A stretch of DNA of 64,000 bases, from NCBI GenBank assembly GCA_003483745.1, contig DMYD01000010.1, positions 45,154 through 109,153 on the forward strand, read 5' to 3'. The notes beneath the pieces were generated by a model. That model did not search any database. It saw only the letters and a program-made list of their open reading frames with translations, and was not told the origin of the DNA. The stretch comes from Roseburia sp. Lineage in GTDB: Bacteria > Bacillota > Clostridia > Lachnospirales > Lachnospiraceae. Position numbers and translations under genes: made by a program. Of the stretch, positions 42,734-51,370 are shown piece by piece. The first letter of the stretch is position 1. The number at the start of each line of letters is the position of its first letter.

Positions 42734-43699
42734 TTATCGCGGCAACATCTGCGAACGATAATTTGCACTTGCAACATAAACAACTACCAGAAAAAAAACA
42801 GCACTGACAATCTGTGTAATTCCATATCCAGATGTTGAATCAATCAGCAGATCCAGAATATTATTTAAAATAATATAGGAAAATCCACCGACTACAGCCG
42901 CATAAATTTTCGATCTTGCACCTCCTGAGATTGGCATACCTCCAAACACGATAGCAACCATAATGTTCATCCCTATATCCCCCGCTGTCGTTGTTGTAAC
43001 AGATGGGGTATAAACCAGCGTCATAAATGCGCCGATTCCAACGCCGATTCCCGCCAGAAGGAATCCAAGTATTGCATATGTATTGTATTTAATACCGGAA
43101 AGCTGGGCGCAGATTGGATTTCCCCCAACAAACTTTTCACGTCTTCCAAACTTGGTGTAATCAAAGATGAACGCACATACTACCACCCATATTACCAAAA
43201 CTATAATTTTAAATGCGGATGTATCCAAATGTTTCACTACCTCACTCGGAATGCTGATTCCGCCTACTGCACCACCTTTTGTGGTAATGATCTGTGATGC
43301 AATTGCAGACAAAACAGACATCATTGCCACCGTTGTAACAAACACCGGAATATGAAAAATGGATGCCAGCACAGAATTTAACAAAGAACAGACAATTCCA
43401 GACAATAAAATCACAACAATCATTAATATAAAATTTTCAGTTGCATTATATGTCATTACCCCAAGTGTTGCTGAAAAAAGCGTTGCCGCACCCAAGCTGA
43501 TATCAAACGAACCTAATGTATAAATAAATATTGCACCTGTTGCAACAATGGATAATACAATACCTTCATTAAATATAATCTTGATATACATATCCAGGCG
43601 ATATCCCTTACTGCTTACAATTCCACAAAATACTGCAAACAATACGATAAGTGCTGCAAACGGCAATGCACCTATTATTATTTTTTTACTTTTTGTCAT
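42734..43699 (-). CDS. CUT2 sugar ABC transporter permease (first)
   Basis: A 321-residue RbsC-like permease with about nine helices and the coupling stretch FDYTKFGRREKFVGGNPICA. The 70-bp gap to the binding-protein gene contains a small stem TTTAACAC/GTGTTAAA (42701-42721) and a GGAGG site. It lies 13 bp after the ATPase gene, in the same operon as the second permease. Confidence 0.92.
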   Translation of the reverse strand: MTKSKKIIIGALPFAALIVLFAVFCGIVSSKGYRLDMYIKIIFNEGIVLSIVATGAIFIYTLGSFDISLGAATLFSATLGVMTYNATENFILMIVVILLSGIVCSLLNSVLASIFHIPVFVTTVAMMSVLSAIASQIITTKGGAVGGISIPSEVVKHLDTSAFKIIVLVIWVVVCAFIFDYTKFGRREKFVGGNPICAQLSGIKYNTYAILGFLLAGIGVGIGAFMTLVYTPSVTTTTAGDIGMNIMVAIVFGGMPISGGARSKIYAAVVGGFSYIILNNILDLLIDSTSGYGITQIVSAVFFLVVVYVASANYRSQMLPR

Positions 43700-43712
43700 C
43701 TTTCCCAGCCTC

Positions 43713-45215
43713 CTATATCATGTACTCAATAATCTGTGAGTCAGAAAGATTTTTATTTCTCTCAAATTCTGCCGTAATCTCTCCGTCCTTCATGATCAAA
43801 ATCCGATCACTCATTCCAATGAGTTCCGGCATTTCCTCGCTGATCATCAGAATGGATTTTCCTTCATTTTTCAACTTAACCATAAGCTGATACATTGCCT
43901 GCTTTACACCAATATCCACGCCTCGTGTCGGGCAGTCCAGTATAAGAATTTCACTTCCGCAGCCAATCCATTTTCCAAATACGACTTTCTGTTTATTTCC
44001 TCCCGAGAGTTGTGATACCGCCTGATCTCTTCCAGAACATTTAATGGACAATTCCTCAATCTGTTGATTTACATATTTTTTTTCGCGATTTTTTAAAACA
44101 AGAAAATCTTTTACGGCAAATTTGCTCATTCCTGCAATTGATATGTTGTCTTCAATACTTGCATTCAAACATAATGATTCCACATCTCTATCCTTAGACA
44201 CATAACCCATACGTTTCTTCATCGCTTTTGCCGGACTGTCAATTACCGTTCCATCTGCCACTGAAACATTTCCTTCTTCTGGCTTTACTGCACCAAAACA
44301 TACCTTTCCAAGTGTATGCATTCCACAATGTGCCAGACCTCCGACTCCAACAATTTCTCCCCTTCGCACCTGGAAGGAAACACCTTTCAGTCTATCTGTA
44401 TAAACAAGATTTTTAACATTCAACGCAACTTCCTGCTGTGCGCTTGCTTCAAAATCACTTCGATAATAATCCCCCTGCAGTTCTCGTCCGATCATGCTTG
44501 AACGAATTGCACCCGCTTCAAACTCTTCTTTATTAAATGTTCTGATTATTTTTCCATCTCGAAGAACCGTTAAAGTATCACACACCTCCATAATCTCATC
44601 CAGATCATGTGAAATAAAAATCACTGACTTATTTTCTTTGCGGAAACGATTCATAATATCATATAAAATTTCCCTTCCATCATGAGATAAGGCAGTGCTT
44701 GTCTCATCAATTACCAAAATCTGAGGCTGTTTCATCACGACCTTTGCAATCTCTACAAGCTTTCTTGTCTGAAAATCCAGCTGTTGCATAAGCATATCGC
44801 CAGTAATATCATTTACCCCAATTTTTTTCATGACTTCAGTTGCATCTGCATTCATCTTCCTGCGATTGATCAATCCAAACCTGTTTTTATACCTCTCTGT
44901 CTCTGCCAGAAAAATATTTTCCGCAACTGTAATTCCCGGTATTGTTCCGCTTTCCTGAACGATCATTCCAATCCCCTTGTGAAGTGCATCAATCATACTA
45001 AGAGGTTTCCAGTCCTGATTTTTAAATATCATCTTACCACTATCGCATGCCTGCATTCCTGCTACAATGGAAGTAATGGTTGACTTTCCTGATCCATTCT
45101 CCCCAATTAATCCCCGAATTTCCCCCGGATATACAGAAAGTGACACATCTTTTAAAGCCACTGTACTTCCGAATCTTTTATTCATGTTTTCAACTTTTAA
45201 TATTGGTTCACTCAT
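43713..45215 (-). CDS. CUT2 sugar ABC transporter ATPase (two domains)
   Basis: A 500-residue RbsA/MglA-type tandem ATPase. Domain 1 has GENGSGKSTITSIVAGMQ and Walker B ILVIDETSTALS, with a weak signature (DFQTRKLVEIAK) as usual for this class. Domain 2 has a degenerate Walker A (VGGLAHCGMHTLGKV) and an intact signature LSGGNKQKVVFGKW with ILILDCPTRGVD. The start at 45215 follows GAGGTGATAAAC; an in-frame ATG at 45254 lacks a site. First gene of a seven-gene operon (ATPase, permease, binding protein, permease, GH3, GH78, mcp). Confidence 0.93.
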   Translation of the reverse strand: MSEPILKVENMNKRFGSTVALKDVSLSVYPGEIRGLIGENGSGKSTITSIVAGMQACDSGKMIFKNQDWKPLSMIDALHKGIGMIVQESGTIPGITVAENIFLAETERYKNRFGLINRRKMNADATEVMKKIGVNDITGDMLMQQLDFQTRKLVEIAKVVMKQPQILVIDETSTALSHDGREILYDIMNRFRKENKSVIFISHDLDEIMEVCDTLTVLRDGKIIRTFNKEEFEAGAIRSSMIGRELQGDYYRSDFEASAQQEVALNVKNLVYTDRLKGVSFQVRRGEIVGVGGLAHCGMHTLGKVCFGAVKPEEGNVSVADGTVIDSPAKAMKKRMGYVSKDRDVESLCLNASIEDNISIAGMSKFAVKDFLVLKNREKKYVNQQIEELSIKCSGRDQAVSQLSGGNKQKVVFGKWIGCGSEILILDCPTRGVDIGVKQAMYQLMVKLKNEGKSILMISEEMPELIGMSDRILIMKDGEITAEFERNKNLSDSQIIEYMI

Positions 45216-45452
45216 GTTTATCACCTCGTCTTTATAGATATTATAAGTTTTCATTAATTTTCATGTGATTTTGTTTTTTATCTGTTTCACTTTAATTTTT
45301 AACTTTTTTATGTCTGCTCTTCTTTTCTTTCCACATCTTTTCAATCCGTCATACAAAACAGATTAAAAATTCGATGTTTTTATTGATTTTTTCATTACAT
45401 TTATGTTTTAATCATTACAATATCTTATTTAGTTTTAAATGGGGGATTTTTT

Positions 45453-47948
45453 ATGTCAGAAAATTACGATCTTATTTCAGAAAATGATATGCACATGCCC
45501 ATTCGCTGTATAATGCAGCGTTTTGATCATATTCGTTCACAAATGCATGACTATTTTGAATTATCAATGATTGTTTCCGGGAACTGTACATTGCAACTGG
45601 ATGATCATATATACAATTTAACAGAAGATGACGTGTTCTGTGTTAATCCACTCTCGCTTCATGAACTTCATGGTGTCAACTGTGTGATTGTAACCGTTTT
45701 ATTCAACCAGACTTTGTTTGAACAGATTCTACCCGTTCCATTCCATCCTCGCTTTTTCTTTATCAGTACGATGACCGATAATCAGGAAGCTATTGTCCAA
45801 CTCCGCACTCTGATAGCGCACATTATCAAAACAAATGTTGATAAAAAAGATGGGTATGAATTACGAAACTGGTCTTATATCTACAATATTATGGATGTAC
45901 TGTATCGGAACTTCCGCATCAAACTCTCTACTGCTAAAGAAAAGAAAAATCACAAGTATGCTTTACGTATTTCCGAAATCTCACAGTTGATCCAGCAGCA
46001 TTACACGGAAAATATAACCTTACAAGAACTTGCTGATGCAGTCCATTTGTCCGTTCCATATCTTTCTAAGTTTTTTGTGGAATATTACGGAATGAATTTT
46101 TTAAGCTATCTTAACCAATACCGCCTTATGCACGCAGTACAGGAACTCTCAACCACTGATAAGAATATTGATGAAATAGCGATTGACAGCGGTTTTTCCA
46201 ACAGTCATGCCTTTGTAACTTTTTTTAAAAAGCAATACGGGATGTTACCAAAAGACTATCGCCGTGAACAAAAAAAGAAGAAAGAGAATACTGCCCAACG
46301 TATAGAACAACATAACTATATTTACGGATTAAAAAAATATTTGAAAGAAGATACATTTTTTCAGGTTGTATCTCCTGTGAAAAAAACTGAAATTGAGATT
46401 TCTGTAAACGGAAGTTCCTATACTCTGCTTCACACCTGGAAAAAAATGATGACCGTTGGGCGGGCAAGTGATGTACTAATTTGTGATGTTCAAAAAATGT
46501 TAACACAGATTCAGGAAACAGTTGGATTTGAATATATTAAATTATGTGGCATCTTTTCTGATGATCTGCATATATACAATGAAACTGCAAGTAAAGTCCC
46601 GGTCTATAGCTTTTCTTATCTTGATAAGATTTTGGATTTTGTTATCGTCAATCACCTAAAACCCTGGCTTCAATTATCCTACATGCCGGAAAAACTTGCA
46701 AAATATCCAAACAGACGATTGTTTGGTGCAAATGTCAGCCAGCCCCACTCTGTCAGTGCATGGTGTCAGCTGGTCCATGAATTTTTGCTTCACATCACTG
46801 ACCGTTACGGGTTAGATACCATAAAGACCTGGAAATTTGGTCTATGGAACCAACCGAATACTTCTTCCGACCTATTTGGCTTTACAAACGAAAATGACTT
46901 TTTTCTATTCTATAAAAGCACTTATGATTGTATCAAAGATTTTTGCCCTGATATCGAATTTAGTCTTCCTCCAACCTACTACATTGTAGGCGAAAGCTAT
47001 GAAAACTGGTATCTGAACTTTTTGGAATGGTGTAAAAAAAATTCCTGTCTTCCAGACTGTTTAAGTTTTACATACTACGACACTAAAATGATTTCCGATA
47101 AAAATCATTCCAAGGAATCGTTTGGTTTTGTGTATGCAATGAGTCTTTCTGAATCTCCTGATGGGTTAAAAGATTTTGTTATGCAGGTTCTCCGTGAACG
47201 ACGCCAGCTTGGACTTGGTAATATGCCAATCTACCTGTCAGAATGGAACAACACACCAAGCCAGCAGGATTTGCTCAATGATACATGTTTTAAATCGTGC
47301 TACATTGTAAAAAATATTTTGGAAAATTATGACCGACTAGATAGTTTTACTTATCAGGCTCTTACCGATCTTATGGCAGATGACGCTCTGCCCAACAAAC
47401 TCTTTTTCGGTGGACTAGGTCTGTTCACGGTAAATGGAATTCCAAAAGCAAGTTATTATGCTTATACTCTCTTACGGCAGTTAGGAGATCAGTTTTTAGG
47501 ACGAGGAGACGGTTATTTCATTACCCGTAAACACAACAGTTATCAGATTATGTTGTACAATTACAAACATTTTAACTATCTTTATGCCAACGGAGAACGT
47601 TTTGATATGACAGAAACAGATCGCTATACTGTATTTGCAGATTCTGATCCAGTCACAATCGAACTATGTCTTTCTAATATTCCGCAAGGTACATACAAAA
47701 TTTCTGAGACTTATGTAAATCGAACACATGGGAGTTCTTATGACCAATGGGTTTCCATGGGTGGATTAGAACTTACCACTCCTTATGAATTTGACTTGTT
47801 AAAAAAAGCATCCTCTCCAGGATTCCATCAGAAGCTGATGCATATCGCTTCTGATGAAACCCTAAGATTGAATGCAGAATTAGAACTATTAGAGATTCGA
47901 CTTATTCAAATCACACCTGTCATCTGCCCATCTGACGTTAGCAGATAG
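45453..47948 (+). CDS. AraC-type regulator fused to a GH39-like sensor domain
   Basis: An 831-residue cytoplasmic regulator divergent from the sugar operon. Residues 1-160 are an AraC cupin (LSMIVSGNCTLQLDDHIYNL). Residues 170-275 are the double helix-turn-helix (ENITLQELADAVHLSVPYLS and NIDEIAIDSGFSNSHAFVTF). Residues 310-831 resemble a GH39 beta-xylosidase barrel. The GH39 acid/base motif WNEP reads WNQP (Gln467), while the nucleophile region LSEWN (Glu597) is kept. Loss of the acid/base suggests a ligand-binding pseudoenzyme. The 237-bp AT-rich divergent region (45216-45452) should hold its binding sites. Its 3' end overlaps the convergent pgmB by 11 bp. Confidence 0.88.
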   Translation: MSENYDLISENDMHMPIRCIMQRFDHIRSQMHDYFELSMIVSGNCTLQLDDHIYNLTEDDVFCVNPLSLHELHGVNCVIVTVLFNQTLFEQILPVPFHPRFFFISTMTDNQEAIVQLRTLIAHIIKTNVDKKDGYELRNWSYIYNIMDVLYRNFRIKLSTAKEKKNHKYALRISEISQLIQQHYTENITLQELADAVHLSVPYLSKFFVEYYGMNFLSYLNQYRLMHAVQELSTTDKNIDEIAIDSGFSNSHAFVTFFKKQYGMLPKDYRREQKKKKENTAQRIEQHNYIYGLKKYLKEDTFFQVVSPVKKTEIEISVNGSSYTLLHTWKKMMTVGRASDVLICDVQKMLTQIQETVGFEYIKLCGIFSDDLHIYNETASKVPVYSFSYLDKILDFVIVNHLKPWLQLSYMPEKLAKYPNRRLFGANVSQPHSVSAWCQLVHEFLLHITDRYGLDTIKTWKFGLWNQPNTSSDLFGFTNENDFFLFYKSTYDCIKDFCPDIEFSLPPTYYIVGESYENWYLNFLEWCKKNSCLPDCLSFTYYDTKMISDKNHSKESFGFVYAMSLSESPDGLKDFVMQVLRERRQLGLGNMPIYLSEWNNTPSQQDLLNDTCFKSCYIVKNILENYDRLDSFTYQALTDLMADDALPNKLFFGGLGLFTVNGIPKASYYAYTLLRQLGDQFLGRGDGYFITRKHNSYQIMLYNYKHFNYLYANGERFDMTETDRYTVFADSDPVTIELCLSNIPQGTYKISETYVNRTHGSSYDQWVSMGGLELTTPYEFDLLKKASSPGFHQKLMHIASDETLRLNAELELLEIRLIQITPVICPSDVSR

Positions 47949-48585
47949 AACAAATAGAAAGCAGATCTTTAAATGCCTGAATCGGATATGTCACTTGGCT
48001 ATGACCTGCGGCATCTCCGATTCCAGCACTCTGAAAATCACCAGCATAAGCAGCATCAATACCGGCAAGCGCATCCTCTACGACCAGACAATTTTCAGGT
48101 TTTTCACCAAGCATCTCAGCCGCTTTCAAAAATACTTCCGGATCCGGCTTTGATTTCGTAATATTCGTTCCGTCACTGATTGCATCAAAGTATCCGTTTA
48201 ATCCAATCTGTGTCAGAATCTTTTTCGTATTTTTACTGCTTGATCCAATCGCAAGCTTATACCCTCGCTGACGTAATATTTCCAGTGTCTTTTTTACCTC
48301 CTGCGACAGATCATCCGGAGACATCTTTTCCAACAGACGAACATAACTTTCATTCTTCCTTGCTGCAAGTTGTTCTTTTTCCTCCTGTGTATATTCTCTT
48401 GATGCTTTCTCCAAAATAATGTCCAGACTTTCCATACGACTTACTCCCCGTAGTCTGCCATTAATTGTCTCATCGAAATAAATTCCTTCTGCGTCTGCCA
48501 TTTCTTTCCATGCCTGATAATGATACTGATCCGTAAAGCATATAACACCATCCAAGTCAAAAATAATTGCACGTATTGTATTCAT
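47938..48585 (-). CDS. pgmB: Beta-phosphoglucomutase
   Basis: HAD enzyme interconverting beta-glucose-1-phosphate and glucose-6-phosphate. 215 residues, normal length. Motif I is FDLDGVICFTD (nucleophile D and acid/base D two residues on), the cap has RLRGVSRMESLDIIL as in PgmB, motif II is AIGSSSKN, and the metal motif is VVEDALAGIDAA. Beta-glucose-1-phosphate arises only from inverting phosphorylases on alpha-glucosides or retaining phosphorolysis of beta-glucosides, so a phosphorylase should work with it. GGGGG precedes the ATG. The 68-bp repeat copy 2 ends 52 bp upstream. Confidence 0.93.
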   Translation of the reverse strand: MNTIRAIIFDLDGVICFTDQYHYQAWKEMADAEGIYFDETINGRLRGVSRMESLDIILEKASREYTQEEKEQLAARKNESYVRLLEKMSPDDLSQEVKKTLEILRQRGYKLAIGSSSKNTKKILTQIGLNGYFDAISDGTNITKSKPDPEVFLKAAEMLGEKPENCLVVEDALAGIDAAYAGDFQSAGIGDAAGHSQVTYPIQAFKDLLSICSIC

Positions 48586-48624
48586 AGGATACCCCCTTGT
48601 AAACTTATAGACTATGTATCTTTT

Positions 48625-48692
48625 TTTAAGATAACAAAAATAAGGACAGCTTTTTAGACTCTCATTCGACTAAAAAACTGTCCTTATTTTCT
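48625..48692. repeat. 68-bp direct repeat, copy 2 (hairpin)
   Basis: Same sequence and orientation as 35254-35321 except at two positions (48634, 48650). The change at 48650 introduces one mismatch in the 21-bp stem (48637-48657 with 48670-48690). It lies between the AraC stop (48700) and the pgmB start, and may terminate araC. Confidence 0.85.
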
Positions 48693-48699
48693 GCATTGT

Positions 48700-49668
48700 C
48701 TATCTTTTATAATGTTCTAATCGATACTTTCGCGGTGTCATTCCATATCTTTCTTTAAACTGCCGGAAAAAATAGCTCTGATTTTCATAACCAACATCTA
48801 ACGCAATCTCTTCCACTGACAAATCTGTCTCCAATAATAAATGTTCAGCTGTCTCAAACCGCCTGTGCTGCAAAAGTTCCTGAAAATTATATCCGGTCTT
48901 TTGCTTGATGAGTCTGCTAAGTACCGTCATGGACTGATGGGTATCTGCTGCTATCTTGGTAAGATTTGCATTTTTGCAGTCACTGTTAATATATCCAAGT
49001 ACTGCCTGTACAACCGTCTCCTTATAATCCATGGAAGAATTATGGCTTAAGCTTTCAAGATGATTCAGCAGATATAAAAATACAAGTCCCATAGAATACT
49101 GATTAATTACATCCTCATTTGCATGTTCATGTAACATGGAATCAATCATATTTTCCATAAGATTTTCTACCTGCGGATCTTCCTGCAGACGGAACAGCAG
49201 ATAATGGGAAACGGGATCTTTCTGCCGGAACGCACCGACAATAAATTCCGCAAGTACATTTTTCTCATGCAGCATGGAGAGCGGGATTTCAAAAAACTCC
49301 GGCAGCGCAATAAAATTGATCCCGATATCCTCATATTCCGCCCGCCGGATCGCATGACGCACCTGCTGATTTAACATCAGCACATCTCCCTTGTGAAGGG
49401 TCAGCTCTTTTCCCTCAATGATATGTGTGATGTTTCCCTGCACCACATACATCATTTCCACATAATTGTGCCTGTGCTCCGGGAAATCCACAAAACGGCT
49501 GTGCGGACGCACCGTGATGAGCCGTCCTTTCTCTAACAGCAGTTCCCGGTCAATCTCACTGATCGAATCTTTCGCATATAACTGTTTTTCAATGTTTCCC
49601 TGCCCTGACTGGTACTTTTTTTCTTCTTCTGATATGAACATCAGTTCCTGTAAAAGCTGTTTACGCAT
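48700..49668 (-). CDS. AraC-family transcriptional regulator
   Basis: A 322-residue regulator with a cupin effector domain (VDFPEHRHNYVEMMYVVQGN, about 55-80) and a C-terminal AraC helix-turn-helix pair (LTKIAADTHQSMTVLSRLI; VEEIALDVGYENQSYFFRQF with GMTPRKYR at the end). Such proteins activate sugar operons. It sits on the far side of the 13.4-kb block from rhaBAD, on the same strand; if the block were removed it would directly precede rhaB, so it may be the rhamnose regulator. That assignment is inference. Confidence 0.9.
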   Translation of the reverse strand: MRKQLLQELMFISEEEKKYQSGQGNIEKQLYAKDSISEIDRELLLEKGRLITVRPHSRFVDFPEHRHNYVEMMYVVQGNITHIIEGKELTLHKGDVLMLNQQVRHAIRRAEYEDIGINFIALPEFFEIPLSMLHEKNVLAEFIVGAFRQKDPVSHYLLFRLQEDPQVENLMENMIDSMLHEHANEDVINQYSMGLVFLYLLNHLESLSHNSSMDYKETVVQAVLGYINSDCKNANLTKIAADTHQSMTVLSRLIKQKTGYNFQELLQHRRFETAEHLLLETDLSVEEIALDVGYENQSYFFRQFKERYGMTPRKYRLEHYKR

Positions 49669-49698
49669 GCGCTTGATTTCCTGTCTTCTAAAATCTTT

Positions 49699-51300
49699 TT
49701 ATAGCGACTCCAGCAGTCCATTGATCCCGTCTTTTTCAAAAATATCCTTATAATATGCAACTTCCCCCTGGATCAGCTGGTCGATCACCTGCATGCCGAG
49801 AAGCTCCACAGGCGCCTTGTCGTCCGTCATGATATAATCTCCCGCCTCATACACACTGCTGGTGTCTGCCACATGAAGCATCATATCGCGCAGATCGGAA
49901 TGTCCGGTCTCATTTGCGTTATTCTCTAATGTCTTTACCATGTCTGCATTGGAGGAAGCATACAGCTCCCGGTTTGTGGAACCGTCCACATCCACGGTCA
50001 CGATATGGTCAAATACGGATGCAATGGTATCCGACAAATACTGGTTGATATTGCCCTCATTGTTTCCGCGCATATTCATGTTTACGACCATCACGCCGTT
50101 CTCGTTTAAATGCTCTTTGACCATCGTAAAAAATTCGACCGATGACATCTGAAACGGGATGGTGATATCCTGGTAGGCATCCACCATGATAACGTCATAT
50201 TTCTCGTCGATCGCCTGTAAATATGCCCTGCCATCATAGGTCGTCACTTTGACATCGTCCGGCAGGGAAAAATATTGTCTGGAAAGCGCCGTGATCTTAT
50301 CGTCGATCTCCACGCCCTCGATTGACATATCACCGAAATATTTTTTACACTGGGTCGCGTAAGTTCCGGTTCCCATTCCAAGGATCAGAACATTCATATC
50401 CTCTGCCTTTTTATCCGGGATCATGAGCGGCGCCGCCATCGCATAATCGTAATACATTCCGGTCAGACCGCCGTCTTTCATGTAGAGTGACTGCACACCG
50501 AACAGGACATTCGTGGATAAGATCACGCGCCTGTCATCCTCGGAGACCTGTAAATAATTATAAATGGATTCCCCTTCGTAACTTAAGTCATTCTGCCAGA
50601 ATGCAAAAGAATCCGAATAGCCAAGTCCACAGCAGAGTACGAAAATAACTGCCGATACTGCCACCTTCTTCTGTCCCCTGTGGCTGCTCAAAAAATACAC
50701 TGCGGCTAATGCGATCAGAATTCCCGCAAAAATGAGAAACGTGATAGAGGTTCCGACTGCCGGAATCGTCACAAAAGTCGGCACAAATGTTCCGATAATG
50801 CTTCCGATCGTGTTGAATGCTCCCAGCGTTCCGACCGTTTTTCCACTGTCGTCAAGACTGTCCACCGAGTATTTCACAAGGGATGGCGTCACTGTGCCGA
50901 GTAAAAACAGTGGGAATACAAAAATCACCATACATGCCACAAATGCGGCAATAATGAGGAAATTGCTGCTGACGGTAAAGATCAGCAGTGCCGATATTCC
51001 AAGGATAATGTATTTTCCGACGACCGGTATCAGTGCGATCCAGATCGCAGCGATCAGTATTCTGCGGTACAGTTTGTCCGGGTCCGGCGACCGGTCCGCA
51101 CTTTTTCCTCCATAAATATTTCCAAGCGCCATTGCGATCATGATCGTTCCGATGATGATCGTCCACACGATCTGCGACGAGCTGAAATACGGCGCCAACA
51201 GCCTGCTCGCACCCAGTTCTACTGCCATCACGGACATTCCGGCAAAAAATTCCGTGAGATACAAAAACAGCTTATTTTTTAAAATTCCTGACTTTTCCAT
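49699..51300 (-). CDS. Fused MFS-like membrane/spermidine-synthase-like protein
   Basis: A 533-residue protein. The N-terminal half (about 1-235) has six to seven membrane helices; the C-terminal half is a soluble spermidine-synthase-type Rossmann fold with the nucleotide motif VLILGMGTGTYATQ, the acidic VEIDDKI and VDAYQD. The polyamine gatekeeper residues are not clearly conserved, so aminopropyl transfer is doubtful. The start at 51300 (MEKSGILKN) follows AGGAG; an ATG at 51336 is less likely. It is on the same strand as araC with a 30-bp gap. Function not assigned. Confidence 0.85.
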   Translation of the reverse strand: MEKSGILKNKLFLYLTEFFAGMSVMAVELGASRLLAPYFSSSQIVWTIIIGTIMIAMALGNIYGGKSADRSPDPDKLYRRILIAAIWIALIPVVGKYIILGISALLIFTVSSNFLIIAAFVACMVIFVFPLFLLGTVTPSLVKYSVDSLDDSGKTVGTLGAFNTIGSIIGTFVPTFVTIPAVGTSITFLIFAGILIALAAVYFLSSHRGQKKVAVSAVIFVLCCGLGYSDSFAFWQNDLSYEGESIYNYLQVSEDDRRVILSTNVLFGVQSLYMKDGGLTGMYYDYAMAAPLMIPDKKAEDMNVLILGMGTGTYATQCKKYFGDMSIEGVEIDDKITALSRQYFSLPDDVKVTTYDGRAYLQAIDEKYDVIMVDAYQDITIPFQMSSVEFFTMVKEHLNENGVMVVNMNMRGNNEGNINQYLSDTIASVFDHIVTVDVDGSTNRELYASSNADMVKTLENNANETGHSDLRDMMLHVADTSSVYEAGDYIMTDDKAPVELLGMQVIDQLIQGEVAYYKDIFEKDGINGLLESL

Positions 51301-51370
51301 AATTCTCCTTTCTTTTTCCCCTCTAGCATAGCTCATAAAGTGGACTCCAAGTCAAGTTTTTTATCCCGCA

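Noticed and set aside
35254..48692. Composite transposon ends
   Set aside because: The 68-bp repeats carry no transposase, and no transposase lies inside the block; homologous recombination or a shared regulatory stem fits better.
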